From Agarivorans sp050870875 (lineage in GTDB: Bacteria; Pseudomonadota; Gammaproteobacteria; Enterobacterales; Celerinatantimonadaceae): 64,000 bases of DNA. The notes under the pieces are model-generated. The model saw only the letters and a list, made by a program, of their open reading frames with translations. It ran no database searches and was not told the DNA's origin. Positions within the stretch are counted from its first letter, which is position 1; every line of letters begins with the position of its first letter. The stretch covers positions 1,426,001-1,490,000 of the forward strand of contig NZ_CP194041.2 in NCBI RefSeq assembly GCF_050870875.2, written 5' to 3'. Both the position numbers and the translations under genes were made by a program. Below are positions 54,003 to 63,401 of this stretch, in pieces.

Positions 54003-54809
54003 CCACTTCCCTTGATAGATTAACATGTATAAATCTAGCACGATTTGCTTGGTTTATGCATTTCAAAGAGACAAGTGATGCTGTTTAGGGTGTTGATATC
54101 TGCAAAGATGCGCCCATTTTACACGACATAGCCGCGATCAACATCCGTTCGATCAACAAACCTAGCAAAAAAACATCAAAGTCTGGTTAAGCATCTTGGC
54201 ATCGTTGATGGCTTAAGGGGCTGGCGGTTGCCGGTAGTTGCCGATGCTTGCCAAAGTTCTCGCTATGGGTTCACTAAGCATATGGGATGCGAAGTGAGTG
54301 CTTGGCCTACTTTGTTAAGCCTTGCTTGGATTAGATGTTCTCCCTGCTAGCAAAGCGGTTCGACGCGCTTAGAACGTTAATGATGGGGAGTGATATTCGC
54401 CGAGTCGTTGTTCAGGTCTCACTTCTATGAGTGTTTGAGCGATTTTTATAGCCCTTCGTTCGCAATATGAGCAAAGGCTGGTGATTTGCTCTTTAGTCAT
54501 GGCTGTGAAGTCGTTTGCTCGCCTTTCTCTCGCTTATCCGCTTGAAGCAGCATGTTGCTTTCGCAAGCTCAACATTCTTGGTGTCGCTATCTTGCCACGG
54601 TTGTAAAAACATTGAGTTGTCATTGAGAGTGATTTTTCCTACGGGCTCTGTGTTCAATACAAGCCCCCTCATAAACTTTTGTAAATTTGAATCTGAGCAG
54701 GTTTATCTTTAAAAAAATACACGATTAATTTCTATTCCTTACAAAACGTGAAGTTATTGTGTGTCGATAATCGTTTTAATAGCCCCATCAAGAAAGGGGA
54801 ATTAAAACA
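54003..54809. other. Rhamnose operon control region and gene-free stretch
   Basis: These 807 bp precede rhaB. A short plus frame (54515-54712) has no ribosome-binding site and is not called. The last 150 bp are AT-rich and should hold the rhaB promoter and activator sites, but I could not identify a RhaS-type direct repeat with confidence. Confidence 0.45.
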
Positions 54810-56252
54810 ATGAAGTCAGTGATTGCGGTTGACCTCGGTGCGTCTAGTGGACGTGTCATGGTTGGATATTTAAGCGAAGGAAAGCTTACTTTAGAAGAAC
54901 TCCATCGTTTTAAAAATCATCAAGTTAAAGTGAACCAGCAGCTTTGCTGGGACCTTTATTCGATTTTAGAAGAAATCAAAATTGGCATTAATAAGGTATT
55001 GGATAAAAACATTCATGTTGCCTCGCTCGCGATTGATACTTGGGGCGTTGATTTTGTATTACTCGACCAATTTGGTCGTCATCTGGGGGAGTTTGTCAGC
55101 TATCGAGATCAGCGTACTCAAGGGATCCAAGAAAAATTAATTCGTGAGAGTGGCATTAGCCGACAGGATATCTACGGGATAACCGGCATTCAATTTTTGC
55201 CGTTTAATAGCATTAATCAGTTAAAAGCGATTACCGATAGCCAGCCAGAGTGGTTAGAGCAAGTGGATAGCTTGCTGTTTATACCAGATTACCTTAATTA
55301 CAAGCTTTGCGGAGTGAAGCATTGTGAATACACCAATGCGTCTACCAGCCAGTTATTGGCTTGTGATGATCAGTCGTGGTCGCCTGCTTTAGTCGAAGCC
55401 TGTGGGGCAAAGCTCGACTGGTTTTTACCGCCAAGCCTGCCAAATCGTATGATTGGCCAATATCATTTGGGAAACATCAGCATCCCAGTTTGTTCCGTTG
55501 CTAGCCATGATACAGCCTCTGCGGTCGCGGCCACGCCTATTTTTGACCAGCATTGCGCTTATTTAAGTTCTGGTACCTGGTCCTTGTTGGGCATTGAAAG
55601 TGAGCAAGCTTATACCTGTAATAAAGCTTTCGCTTATAACTTAACCAATGAAGGTGGGGTGAATGGGCGTTACCGGGTTCTGAAGAACATTATGGGTTTG
55701 TGGCTGATCCAGCAGATTAAAGCGGAGAATCCATCTTTAGCTTTTAGTGATATTGCGGCGCTGGCAAAGATGGCCAAGCCTTTCGAATTTATCATCAACC
55801 CCAATGACGATGCCTTTTTAAACCCCGCGTCGATGACTAGCGCGATTAAAGCGTGGTTTAAGCAGCGCTCACAACCCTCTCCCGAAACGCTTGCTCAAGT
55901 GGTGCGCTGCATTTATGACAGCTTAGCCTTGGCCTACGCCAGCGTGTTGGGTCAGTTAGCTGAAGTTTCGGGTCGAAACCTGCAGGAGCTGCGTATTGTT
56001 GGCGGAGGAACGCAAGATCAATTCTTGAATCAACTGTGTGCCGATGTTTGTGAGATCAAGGTTTCGACCGAACCGACCGAAGCCTCGGCACTTGGCAACG
56101 TGGTGAATCAATTTATCGCTCTGGGTGTCATAGCCAATCTTGAACAGGCGCGCCAGCTGGTGCACCACTCTTCTGAAGTGAAAATCTTTGAACCACAGCC
56201 TATCGCTTCACTTCAAGCAATTAAAAATCAATATAAACAAATCATTAAGTAG
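54810..56252 (+). CDS. rhaB: L-rhamnulokinase
   Basis: This 480-residue FGGY-family sugar kinase has VDLGASSGRVMVGYL (ATP/sugar domain 1), IDTWGVDFVLLD with catalytic-region aspartate, SHDTASAVAATP, YLSSGTWSLLGIE and LRIVGGGTQDQFLNQL. It phosphorylates L-rhamnulose. It is the first gene of a six-gene operon, and GGGGAA upstream supports the start. The gap to rhaA is eight bases. Confidence 0.95.
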   Translation: MKSVIAVDLGASSGRVMVGYLSEGKLTLEELHRFKNHQVKVNQQLCWDLYSILEEIKIGINKVLDKNIHVASLAIDTWGVDFVLLDQFGRHLGEFVSYRDQRTQGIQEKLIRESGISRQDIYGITGIQFLPFNSINQLKAITDSQPEWLEQVDSLLFIPDYLNYKLCGVKHCEYTNASTSQLLACDDQSWSPALVEACGAKLDWFLPPSLPNRMIGQYHLGNISIPVCSVASHDTASAVAATPIFDQHCAYLSSGTWSLLGIESEQAYTCNKAFAYNLTNEGGVNGRYRVLKNIMGLWLIQQIKAENPSLAFSDIAALAKMAKPFEFIINPNDDAFLNPASMTSAIKAWFKQRSQPSPETLAQVVRCIYDSLALAYASVLGQLAEVSGRNLQELRIVGGGTQDQFLNQLCADVCEIKVSTEPTEASALGNVVNQFIALGVIANLEQARQLVHHSSEVKIFEPQPIASLQAIKNQYKQIIK

Positions 56253-56260
56253 GTACTGAA

Positions 56261-57520
56261 ATGAGTAAAGAACAAGTTATTAGCGCTTATCACTATGCCA
56301 AAGAAGTATTTGAAAAACATGGGGTCGATACCGAGCATGCTTTGCAAGCTCTGAATGAAACTGCGATCTCCATCCACTGTTGGCAGGGGGATGATGTGCG
56401 CGGTTTTGAATCGCCTGATGTTGCGCTTAGTGGCGGGATACAGGCGACCGGAAACTATCCGGGTGCCGCAAAAACGCCCGCCGAGCTGCGCGCCGATATG
56501 GAGCAAGCATTTTCTCTCATTCCGGGTAAAAAACGGGTGAACTTACATGCGATTTATTTAGATACCGACCAGAAGGTAGAGCGAGATCAACTTAAACCTG
56601 AACATTTTGCGACTTGGGTTGAGTGGGCAAAACAGCAACATTTAGGCTTGGATTTTAATCCTACTCTGTTCTCTCATCCAAAGGCGGATGATGGCTTTAC
56701 TTTGTCGCACCCAGATAAGGCGGTACGGGATTTTTGGATTGACCATGTGAAGGCTTGTCGCAAAATTTCTGAATACTTTGGCCGGGAGTTAGGCAGTCCT
56801 TCGGTGATGAATATTTGGATCCCCGATGGCATGAAAGATCAACCGATTGATCGTTTATCGCCTCGTCAGCGCTTGGCTGAATCCTTAGATTTAGCTTTGG
56901 TTGAAAAAATTGACGAGCAATATCATAAGGATGCGGTAGAAAGTAAGCTGTTTGGCATCGGTGCCGAGGCTTACACCGTGGGCAGTAATGAGTTCTATCT
57001 TGGCTATGCCGCTACCCGTAATATTGCACTTTGCCTTGATGCCGGCCATTTCCATCCCACTGAATGTATTAGTGATAAGATCAGTGCCTGCTCCATCTAT
57101 ATCCGCGATTTGTTACTGCATGTGACCCGTCCGATCCGTTGGGATTCGGATCACGTGGTGTCATTTGACGATGAAACTCAAGCCATTATGCGCGAAATCG
57201 TACGTAACAATTTAAATGACCGAGTCTCAATCGGCCTTGATTTCTTTGATGCTTCGATTAACCGCATTGCCGCCTGGGTCATTGGAACCCGTAACGCGCA
57301 AAAAGCCTTGCTCAAAGCGCTACTAGAGCCGGTCTCAAAATTAAAAGCGGCTGAGCAGAGTTACGATTATACCTCTCGCTTCGGCCTTATCGAAGAGGCG
57401 CATTCACTGCCTTGGCAAGCGGTATGGGATTACCACTGCTTACAGAGTGGTGTGCCAGTCGGCTTTGATTGGATCCACCAAGTAAAAGATTACGAAGCGA
57501 CCGCTTTATTGGCGAGATAG
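56261..57520 (+). CDS. rhaA: L-rhamnose isomerase
   Basis: This 419-residue protein equals E. coli RhaA in length. Motifs include ISIHCWQGDDVRGFE, GIQATGNYPG, HLGLDFNPTLFSHPKA, CLDAGHFHPTE (metal-site residues) and WDSDHVVSFDDET. It interconverts L-rhamnose and L-rhamnulose with a divalent metal. Confidence 0.96.
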   Translation: MSKEQVISAYHYAKEVFEKHGVDTEHALQALNETAISIHCWQGDDVRGFESPDVALSGGIQATGNYPGAAKTPAELRADMEQAFSLIPGKKRVNLHAIYLDTDQKVERDQLKPEHFATWVEWAKQQHLGLDFNPTLFSHPKADDGFTLSHPDKAVRDFWIDHVKACRKISEYFGRELGSPSVMNIWIPDGMKDQPIDRLSPRQRLAESLDLALVEKIDEQYHKDAVESKLFGIGAEAYTVGSNEFYLGYAATRNIALCLDAGHFHPTECISDKISACSIYIRDLLLHVTRPIRWDSDHVVSFDDETQAIMREIVRNNLNDRVSIGLDFFDASINRIAAWVIGTRNAQKALLKALLEPVSKLKAAEQSYDYTSRFGLIEEAHSLPWQAVWDYHCLQSGVPVGFDWIHQVKDYEATALLAR

Positions 57521-57608
57521 CTTCACAGTAACGGCTTGCCGAAACTGTGATAATCGCGGCGAGCCAACAAACTCTTACTCTACAAAATAATTTAAAAGGA
57601 ATAAAAAT

Positions 57609-58637
57609 ATGTCTGTAGTAGCAGGTATTGGCTGGCACTTGGTTGGAGCGGCATCCGCGGCGGCCTTTTACGCGCCCTATAAAAAAGTGAAGGGCTGGTC
57701 GTGGGAATTGATGTGGTCGATTGGCGGGCTATTTTCTTGGGTATTAATGCCGTGGTTAGTGACGTCGATGTTGGTGCCTAACTTCAGCGAATTTTACTCG
57801 CAGATCCCGATGTCGACCTTCGTGATGATGATGTTTTGTGGCGCGATGTGGGGGATCGGTAACATCACCTATGGTTTAACTATGCGCTATCTTGGTCTCT
57901 CCATGGGGATTGGTATTGCGATTGGTTTGAACCTTGCGGTTGGAACACTTCTCCCACCGATTATTCGCGGCGAACTGATGACTTTGGTCCACTCCGATGG
58001 GGGCAGTCTAACTTTTGTTGGTATTTTCATTGCGTTAATTGGTATTGCCATTGTCGCTTATGCCGGAAATGAGAAAGAGAAGGCGCTGGGCGAGAAAGCG
58101 GAAGAATTTAACCTCAAGAAAGGGGTGACCTTAGCGATTATTTGCGGCATTTTTTCTGCCGGATTTGCCTTCGGTTTAGAAGCGGCTGCACCGATTAAAG
58201 CTCAGTCAGCGGCTTTAGGGATTAATTACTTGTATGTGGCGATGCCCGCTTTCGGCTTCATCATGGGCGGTGGCGCGATCGTTAACTTCGGCTTTTGTTT
58301 GTATCACATCATTACCAATAAAGACATTTCAGTACGAGCCGACATGTCGCTAGGGAAAGGTTTGATGCTCCGCAACCTATTATTTACCGCGATGGGCGGG
58401 ATCATGTGGTACCTGCAGTTCTTTTTCTATGGGTGGGGCGAAGCTTCAGTGCCAGAGCACCTTAGCTACATCAATTGGATGTTACACATGTCGGGCTATG
58501 TTCTGTTTGGCGGTGTGATTGGTTTAGTGATGGCCGAATGGAAAGGCGTTGGTACTCGTCCAGTACGGATCTTAATCCTTGGTTTATTGGTCATTACTGC
58601 CGCAGCGAACGTGGTTGGTTTAGGTATGGCGGCTTAA
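57609..58637 (+). CDS. rhaT: L-rhamnose/H+ symporter RhaT
   Basis: This 342-residue protein has ten hydrophobic segments. AAFYAPYKKVKGWSWE, MWGIGNITYGLTMRYLGLSMG split mid-helix, and FYGWGEASVPEHLSYINWMLHMS are diagnostic of RhaT. It imports rhamnose. It is the third gene of the operon, with an 88-bp gap from rhaA. Confidence 0.94.
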   Translation: MSVVAGIGWHLVGAASAAAFYAPYKKVKGWSWELMWSIGGLFSWVLMPWLVTSMLVPNFSEFYSQIPMSTFVMMMFCGAMWGIGNITYGLTMRYLGLSMGIGIAIGLNLAVGTLLPPIIRGELMTLVHSDGGSLTFVGIFIALIGIAIVAYAGNEKEKALGEKAEEFNLKKGVTLAIICGIFSAGFAFGLEAAAPIKAQSAALGINYLYVAMPAFGFIMGGGAIVNFGFCLYHIITNKDISVRADMSLGKGLMLRNLLFTAMGGIMWYLQFFFYGWGEASVPEHLSYINWMLHMSGYVLFGGVIGLVMAEWKGVGTRPVRILILGLLVITAAANVVGLGMAA

Positions 58638-58648
58638 GGAGTGGAATC

Positions 58649-58963
58649 ATGAAAAGAAAAACATTTGTGATGTACGTTAACCCAGCTTGCCACGACGAAT
58701 ATCAAAAACGGCATGATGAAATTTGGCCAGAGATGAAAACGCTGCTCAGTTCTCATGGGGTACACAATTATTCTATCCATTTACTGGCCGAGCAAAATTT
58801 ATTGTTTGCTTATGCCGAAGTGGAGAGTGATGCGCAGTGGGATGCGATTGCTGATACCGAGATATGTAAAAAATGGTGGGTTTATATGAAGGATGTAATG
58901 CCTTCAAATCCAAACAACTCACCGGTTTCAAAATCACTCAAAGAGGTTTTTTATCTACAATGA
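58649..58963 (+). CDS. rhaM: L-rhamnose mutarotase
   Basis: This 104-residue protein matches RhaM: FVMYVNPACHDEYQKRHDEIWPEM with the catalytic histidine, NYSIHLLAEQNLLFAYAEVES and ICKKWWVYMKDVMP. It interconverts rhamnose anomers. AAGGAG upstream of ATG 58649 fixes the start, and the stop overlaps the rhaD start in ATGA. Confidence 0.92.
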   Translation: MKRKTFVMYVNPACHDEYQKRHDEIWPEMKTLLSSHGVHNYSIHLLAEQNLLFAYAEVESDAQWDAIADTEICKKWWVYMKDVMPSNPNNSPVSKSLKEVFYLQ

Positions 58964-59757
58964 TTTCATTAAATGATGCTGTTAAAACTGAGATTGCCAA
59001 GGTAACGGAAGTATCGCAATACCTTTGGCAGCGCGAGTGGGCAGAGCGCAATGGCGGTAATATTTCCGTTGATCTAAGTGAGTTGATGGATGACGTGGTG
59101 TGTGATGCACCGATTAAACCGTTACCGGTTCAACTCCCTTTAGCCAGCGCCAATCGTATTTATTATGTAAAGGGGACAGGCCAACGAATTCGAGAATTAC
59201 GCGACGCGGCATACGCTGGCTGCATATTGCGGATTAATGCCGACGCTAATGCTTACCAAATTCTTTGGGGGGGGAAGGCGAGCGAAGATTTTGCGCCCAC
59301 TTCTGAGTTTATTAGCCACATTAAAATTTTGCTGGCTCAGCGAAACGCCAAGGTGCCACATCGAGCCGTTGTACATACCCATCCTTTGGAGTTGATTGCT
59401 TTGTCTCATCATCCCAAAATTGCTCAAAGCAGTGAATTATTCACTCACACCTGTTGGAAAATGTTACCCGAAGTGCGCGCCTTTGTACCACGGGGGATTG
59501 GTGTAGTGCCTTATTGCCTGCCATCGTCTGAGGAGATGGCCGATAAAACCTCCGATGTATTAATGACGCACGATGTCGCGATTTGGGAAAAACACGGCGC
59601 AACCGCCTCGGGCGGAGATGTATTACAGGCTTTTGATTCTATCGATGTCGCGAATAAGGGAGCCAAGCTGTATCTGATGTGTCTTGCCTCTGGTTATGAG
59701 CCGGATGGCGTCAGCCAAGAAAACATGGATATTTTAAAACGAGAATTTAATTTGTGA
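58960..59757 (+). CDS. rhaD: Rhamnulose-1-phosphate aldolase
   Basis: This 265-residue class II aldolase has ERNGGNISVDL, VKGTGQRIREL, AVVHTHPLELIALSHHP (zinc histidines) and WEKHGATASGGDVLQAFDSID. It splits rhamnulose-1-phosphate into dihydroxyacetone phosphate and L-lactaldehyde. The start overlaps the rhaM stop by four bases, indicating coupled translation. Confidence 0.95.
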   Translation: MISLNDAVKTEIAKVTEVSQYLWQREWAERNGGNISVDLSELMDDVVCDAPIKPLPVQLPLASANRIYYVKGTGQRIRELRDAAYAGCILRINADANAYQILWGGKASEDFAPTSEFISHIKILLAQRNAKVPHRAVVHTHPLELIALSHHPKIAQSSELFTHTCWKMLPEVRAFVPRGIGVVPYCLPSSEEMADKTSDVLMTHDVAIWEKHGATASGGDVLQAFDSIDVANKGAKLYLMCLASGYEPDGVSQENMDILKREFNL

Positions 59758-59761
59758 GGTC

Positions 59762-60907
59762 ATGATGTCTGTATTTAAACTCGCGTTTCCTAAGATTAAC
59801 TTTTCTGGCGTTGGTGCCATTGAAGCATTAATTGAACGTTTATTGCTTGAGCACCAAGGCGACGCAGGCCTGTTAATTTGCGACCCGGCAATGGTCAAGC
59901 TCGGTTTTAGCAATAAGCTATTACTTAGTGAACTCAACTTGACGTTGTTCTCAGCGGTGCGGCCGAATCCCGACACCAATACGGTGAATAGCGCTTTTGA
60001 TCTGTTCGTTAGCAGCGGTGCCAAATACTTAATTGGTTTTGGGGGCGGTAGTGCTATCGACACCGCCAAAGCGGTAAGAATTTTGTCGGCTAACCCTGGG
60101 CCTATTGCTAAATATAATGGGGTCGAACAAGTTGCTCAGTTAGGTGTGCCACTATATGCCATAAATACCACTGCAGGCACCGCCGCTGAAGTGACCAGTA
60201 ATGCGGTGATTACCGATACCGAGACACATGTGAAGCATGTTCTTATCTCGGATAAAATCATTCCTGATGTTTCGGTGAATGATCCCTCGGTGATGTTGGG
60301 GATCCCTAGCGCCATTACTGCTGCAACGGGTATCGATGCCTTGACCCATGCCATTGAATCTTATGTGTCGCAGGGGGCGCATAAGCTAACCGACTACATT
60401 TCACTAGAAGCGATTAAAACCATTGCTGAATATCTGCCACAAGCAGTCGATGATGGCAGTCGTATAGAAGCCCGAGAAATGATGGCCTATGGGCAGTTTA
60501 TTGCAGGTTTATCTTTTAATAGTGCGGGATTGGGGATGGTGCATGCTATGGCTCACCCTGCAGGTGCGCAGAAAGATCTCCCCCATGGTGTTTGTAACGC
60601 CATATTGTTGCCAATTGTTAGCGAATTCAACCGCCCGTATCGGGTTGAAAAATTCGCAAAAATAGCTCAAGCCTTAGGGTTGGATACTTCTGAACTCAGC
60701 CCCGAACAAGCCAGTTTTGCTGCAATTCAAGGGCTTAAAGACTTGAATCGCAGAGTTGGGATCCCGAGTGGATTTGCTGAACTGGGAGTGAGTGCGCAAG
60801 ATACCCTCGCATGGGTTGACGATGCACTGGCAGATCCTTGTGCGGGCGGGAATCCACAGCCGATGACTCGGGAGCAAGTGGTGGCCTTATATCAACAATC
60901 CTTATAG
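59762..60907 (+). CDS. fucO: Lactaldehyde reductase (iron-dependent alcohol dehydrogenase)
   Basis: This 381-residue group III alcohol dehydrogenase has GFGGGSAIDTAKAVRIL, NTTAGTAAEVTSNAVITD, GIDALTHAIESYVS and GLGMVHAMAHPAGAQKDLPHG with the iron-binding histidines. It matches FucO, which reduces L-lactaldehyde to propane-1,2-diol. It is the last gene of the rha operon and is followed by a terminator. Two adjacent ATGs are possible starts. Confidence 0.92.
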   Translation: MMSVFKLAFPKINFSGVGAIEALIERLLLEHQGDAGLLICDPAMVKLGFSNKLLLSELNLTLFSAVRPNPDTNTVNSAFDLFVSSGAKYLIGFGGGSAIDTAKAVRILSANPGPIAKYNGVEQVAQLGVPLYAINTTAGTAAEVTSNAVITDTETHVKHVLISDKIIPDVSVNDPSVMLGIPSAITAATGIDALTHAIESYVSQGAHKLTDYISLEAIKTIAEYLPQAVDDGSRIEAREMMAYGQFIAGLSFNSAGLGMVHAMAHPAGAQKDLPHGVCNAILLPIVSEFNRPYRVEKFAKIAQALGLDTSELSPEQASFAAIQGLKDLNRRVGIPSGFAELGVSAQDTLAWVDDALADPCAGGNPQPMTREQVVALYQQSL

Positions 60908-60915
60908 ATAGTTGG

Positions 60916-60940
60916 GCTGAGAGCCTGCTCTCAGCTTTTT
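60916..60940 (+). terminator. Rho-independent terminator after fucO
   Basis: GCTGAGAG and CTCTCAGC form a perfect 8-bp stem with a CCTG loop, followed at once by TTTTT. It ends the rhaB-fucO operon. Confidence 0.9.
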
Positions 60941-60984
60941 AATTGGGATTGTCTGATAATCATTCAAAATGACGGGGGAAGCGA

Positions 60985-61788
60985 ATGTTACATCTAAAAT
61001 CAGAAGAATTTGTTGGAACAAAATCTAGTATTAAGGTGTTGAATCGTGACCCTCAATTTGATTACCCAGAACACTGTCACGACTTTTCTGAGCTTATTTT
61101 AGTCAGTGCTGGTAGTGGTGTACATATTGTAAATGGCTTGCAGAAAGTGGTGTTGCCAAATACTTTGGCTTGCGTCAGCGACAATGATTACCATCAGTAC
61201 GTGGATAATCGTGATGTCACCTTGGTCAATATTCTCTATAACAAACATCAGCTCAATCTAAGTCCTAAAGCAGTGAATGTGATTAAACATTTAGAGGATG
61301 GTGCGACCAATCTATTAATCACCGAAGACTCATTTGAGCCTATTTTGGCAATAGCGGATAATATGCGTATTGAGCAGCAACGCGAGTATAAACATTCTGA
61401 GGTGATGGTGTCGTTAATGTTTGAGCAGTTGTTGTTGACGATAGATCGTTTGAACATGACTCAGATTGATAATTCCCCCTTAATGAATGCCATTGTTTTT
61501 CTGATTAATAATTATAGAGAACAGGATCTTTCGGTGCAGCAGATCTGTGATTCTTTTCAGGTCAGTTCACGAGCCTTAAGCAATAAGATATCGCAGCTTA
61601 CAGGCTCTTCGACCAATAAGTTTTTGAACCAATTACGAATTAGAAAAGCGATGACTTTAATCGAAACGGGTCTTTCAATTACTGATGTTGCTTATCGGGT
61701 GGGTTATAACGATAGTAATTACTTCAGTACCAAGTTTAAATGCATTACTGGTCAAAGCCCGAGCGCCTATAAAAGCCATACACTTTAA
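60985..61788 (+). CDS. AraC-family regulator of rhamnose genes
   Basis: This 267-residue regulator has a cupin sensing half (FDYPEHCHDFSELILVSAGSGVHIV, split near residue 35) and a C-terminal AraC DNA-binding half (LSVQQICDSFQVSSRALSNKIS; SITDVAYRVGYNDSNYFSTKFK; GQSPSAYKSH). The layout resembles RhaS/RhaR. Only one such gene is present, so it probably does the work of both. It has its own promoter region after the fucO terminator. Confidence 0.85.
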   Translation: MLHLKSEEFVGTKSSIKVLNRDPQFDYPEHCHDFSELILVSAGSGVHIVNGLQKVVLPNTLACVSDNDYHQYVDNRDVTLVNILYNKHQLNLSPKAVNVIKHLEDGATNLLITEDSFEPILAIADNMRIEQQREYKHSEVMVSLMFEQLLLTIDRLNMTQIDNSPLMNAIVFLINNYREQDLSVQQICDSFQVSSRALSNKISQLTGSSTNKFLNQLRIRKAMTLIETGLSITDVAYRVGYNDSNYFSTKFKCITGQSPSAYKSHTL

Positions 61789-61831
61789 CCACTTAGAGAA
61801 CTGACAATATTTTACTCCTCGCTGTTAAACA

Positions 61832-62584
61832 TCATTTGCTCGCGATCTGTTTACAGTAACGTTTGGGTGTGATTTTAGCGATTTGTGCAAATTCTCTGGT
61901 CATATGAGATTGATCTGAAAATCCATAATCCAATGCCAATGTGACTAAGTTGCTATTAGGTTTGTGTTTGAGATGTTCGATGGTTTTTTTGACCCGCAAT
62001 ATTCTTTGGCATTGTTTGGGGCTTATACCTACCCATTTTTGAAATTGACGCTCGATTTGACGCTGACTCAGTGGCATACCACTCTTCGAGAGCTGGTTAT
62101 TGTTGGCGTTCTGAATCACCTGCAAACAGCGCAATACTGAGGCTGGAATGCATTGGCAAATATCAACGGTATTATTCAACCATTTATAGAGTGCTGTAAT
62201 TCGAGCTTGGTGATGAGGCGTATACTGCAGGCGGTTTGCCATTCGCTGCAGCCAGCGTTGCTGTTTATTATCTTGCTGTGCTACCGATTGCTCGAATTGA
62301 GTGCGTAATATATCGACACTAATACCAGGCTGAAAACGAACTCCCGCGACTTGAGTCCCCGAAGAGAGCATTATGGTGTGTGCTTGTTTGCTTATCGGTA
62401 GCAGCAGCGCCTGTGCCGAATATGGAATGCCATCAAATTCAACACTTCCAGCTAAAATAAACATGATGCCGCTACAAGCATCAGCTTGTAGCCACTTTGT
62501 CATGTTCTTCCCTGGAGTGGCCGGAACCGAGGCTGACCAGATCCCTTGAACATAGTGCGCTAAGCTCCCTTTTGGTTGAAACAA
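61832..62584 (-). CDS. AraC-family regulator with DUF6597-like N terminus
   Basis: This regulator is about 250 residues, with FQPKGSLAHYVQGIWSA near the N terminus and an AraC helix-turn-helix region at the end (LVTLALDYGFSDQSHMTREF, ITPKRY). The start is uncertain: TTG at 62584 is the first usable codon, and the frame stays open upstream with family-like residues (SPFDFRLFQP). It follows the AhpD-like gene by about 40 bases and may regulate it. Confidence 0.78.
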   Translation of the reverse strand: MFQPKGSLAHYVQGIWSASVPATPGKNMTKWLQADACSGIMFILAGSVEFDGIPYSAQALLLPISKQAHTIMLSSGTQVAGVRFQPGISVDILRTQFEQSVAQQDNKQQRWLQRMANRLQYTPHHQARITALYKWLNNTVDICQCIPASVLRCLQVIQNANNNQLSKSGMPLSQRQIERQFQKWVGISPKQCQRILRVKKTIEHLKHKPNSNLVTLALDYGFSDQSHMTREFAQIAKITPKRYCKQIASK

Positions 62585-62624
62585 CCTGAAATCAAAGGGA
62601 GACTCAGCAGATCGGAGCGCTTGA

Positions 62625-63086
62625 TTAGTTTGGTTGATAATTCCCTACCTCGGGTTTAAAGGTTTTGGAGATCCGATTCCAACTATTAATCGCATTCACC
62701 GCGATTGTCAAATCAACCAAACTTTGTTCGCCAAACATTGCTAGAGCCTGTTTATAGGCGGCTTCTGTGACGGGTCGATTTGATGTGATCAATTCCGCCC
62801 ATTGTAATGCCGCACGTTCAAGTTCGGAATATAAGGGCATATCCATCCAGGCACTTAAGCCATATATCCGCTCTGGGCGTTCTCCCAATTTAAGGGCGTC
62901 TTTGCTATGCATATCAATACAGAAGGCACATTGGTTGATTTGTGAAACCCTTAGTTTCAGCAATTCCCAAGTGGTGATATTCACCGAATTGGAGTGACTA
63001 AATTGCTGGTGAAGATAGTTTTCTTGTTCGAGCAATATCTGCATTGCCTGAGGTGAGCTTGAAAAATAGTTTAATCGCTTAGTCAT
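62625..63086 (-). CDS. AhpD-like carboxymuconolactone decarboxylase family protein
   Basis: This 153-residue helical protein has the CxxC of AhpD-type peroxidase partners (INQCAFCIDMHSKDALKLGE). The family also includes decarboxylases. It probably takes part in peroxide or oxidant handling. GGAG eight bases before the ATG supports the start. It is cotranscribed with the AraC gene downstream. Confidence 0.87.
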   Translation of the reverse strand: MTKRLNYFSSSPQAMQILLEQENYLHQQFSHSNSVNITTWELLKLRVSQINQCAFCIDMHSKDALKLGERPERIYGLSAWMDMPLYSELERAALQWAELITSNRPVTEAAYKQALAMFGEQSLVDLTIAVNAINSWNRISKTFKPEVGNYQPN

Positions 63087-63401
63087 CGTTTTTTCTCCAT
63101 GTTGAGTGTTGAAAATAACCGATAGCTTTCAATGTTTATTGAATATTTGCGACATGTTGCGATTGATCTGCAAGCAGGCTGATGTGGCATTGGTAAGGGG
63201 AGTGTCAAGCGTGAGCATTTGGTCTGCTTCGCAGTATGCGTGAAACAGCAGATGCTTCGTAAACACTTGGTCGAACATATACGCTTAACGATTTGCCTCA
63301 AGCATTTCTATCACAGTGATTAGCGCTTTCAGCAATATGGGAGAAGGCGCTGAAGCGATCACTTGGAGCAAGATGCCCCTCCAGGTTGATCGATAAGCCG
63401 C
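63087..63401. other. Gene-free stretch between AhpD-like and phnP genes
   Basis: These 315 bp contain the AhpD-like promoter region and the end of phnP. A weak imperfect stem lies near 63300-63340. No gene is supported. Confidence 0.4.

Noticed and set aside
54515..54712. 65-residue plus frame upstream of rhaB
   Set aside because: No ribosome-binding site or recognisable family; lies in the control region.
58475..58648. Long N-terminal extension of rhaM
   Set aside because: It overlaps rhaT in another frame; the true start at 58649 has a good ribosome-binding site and gives the standard 104 residues.
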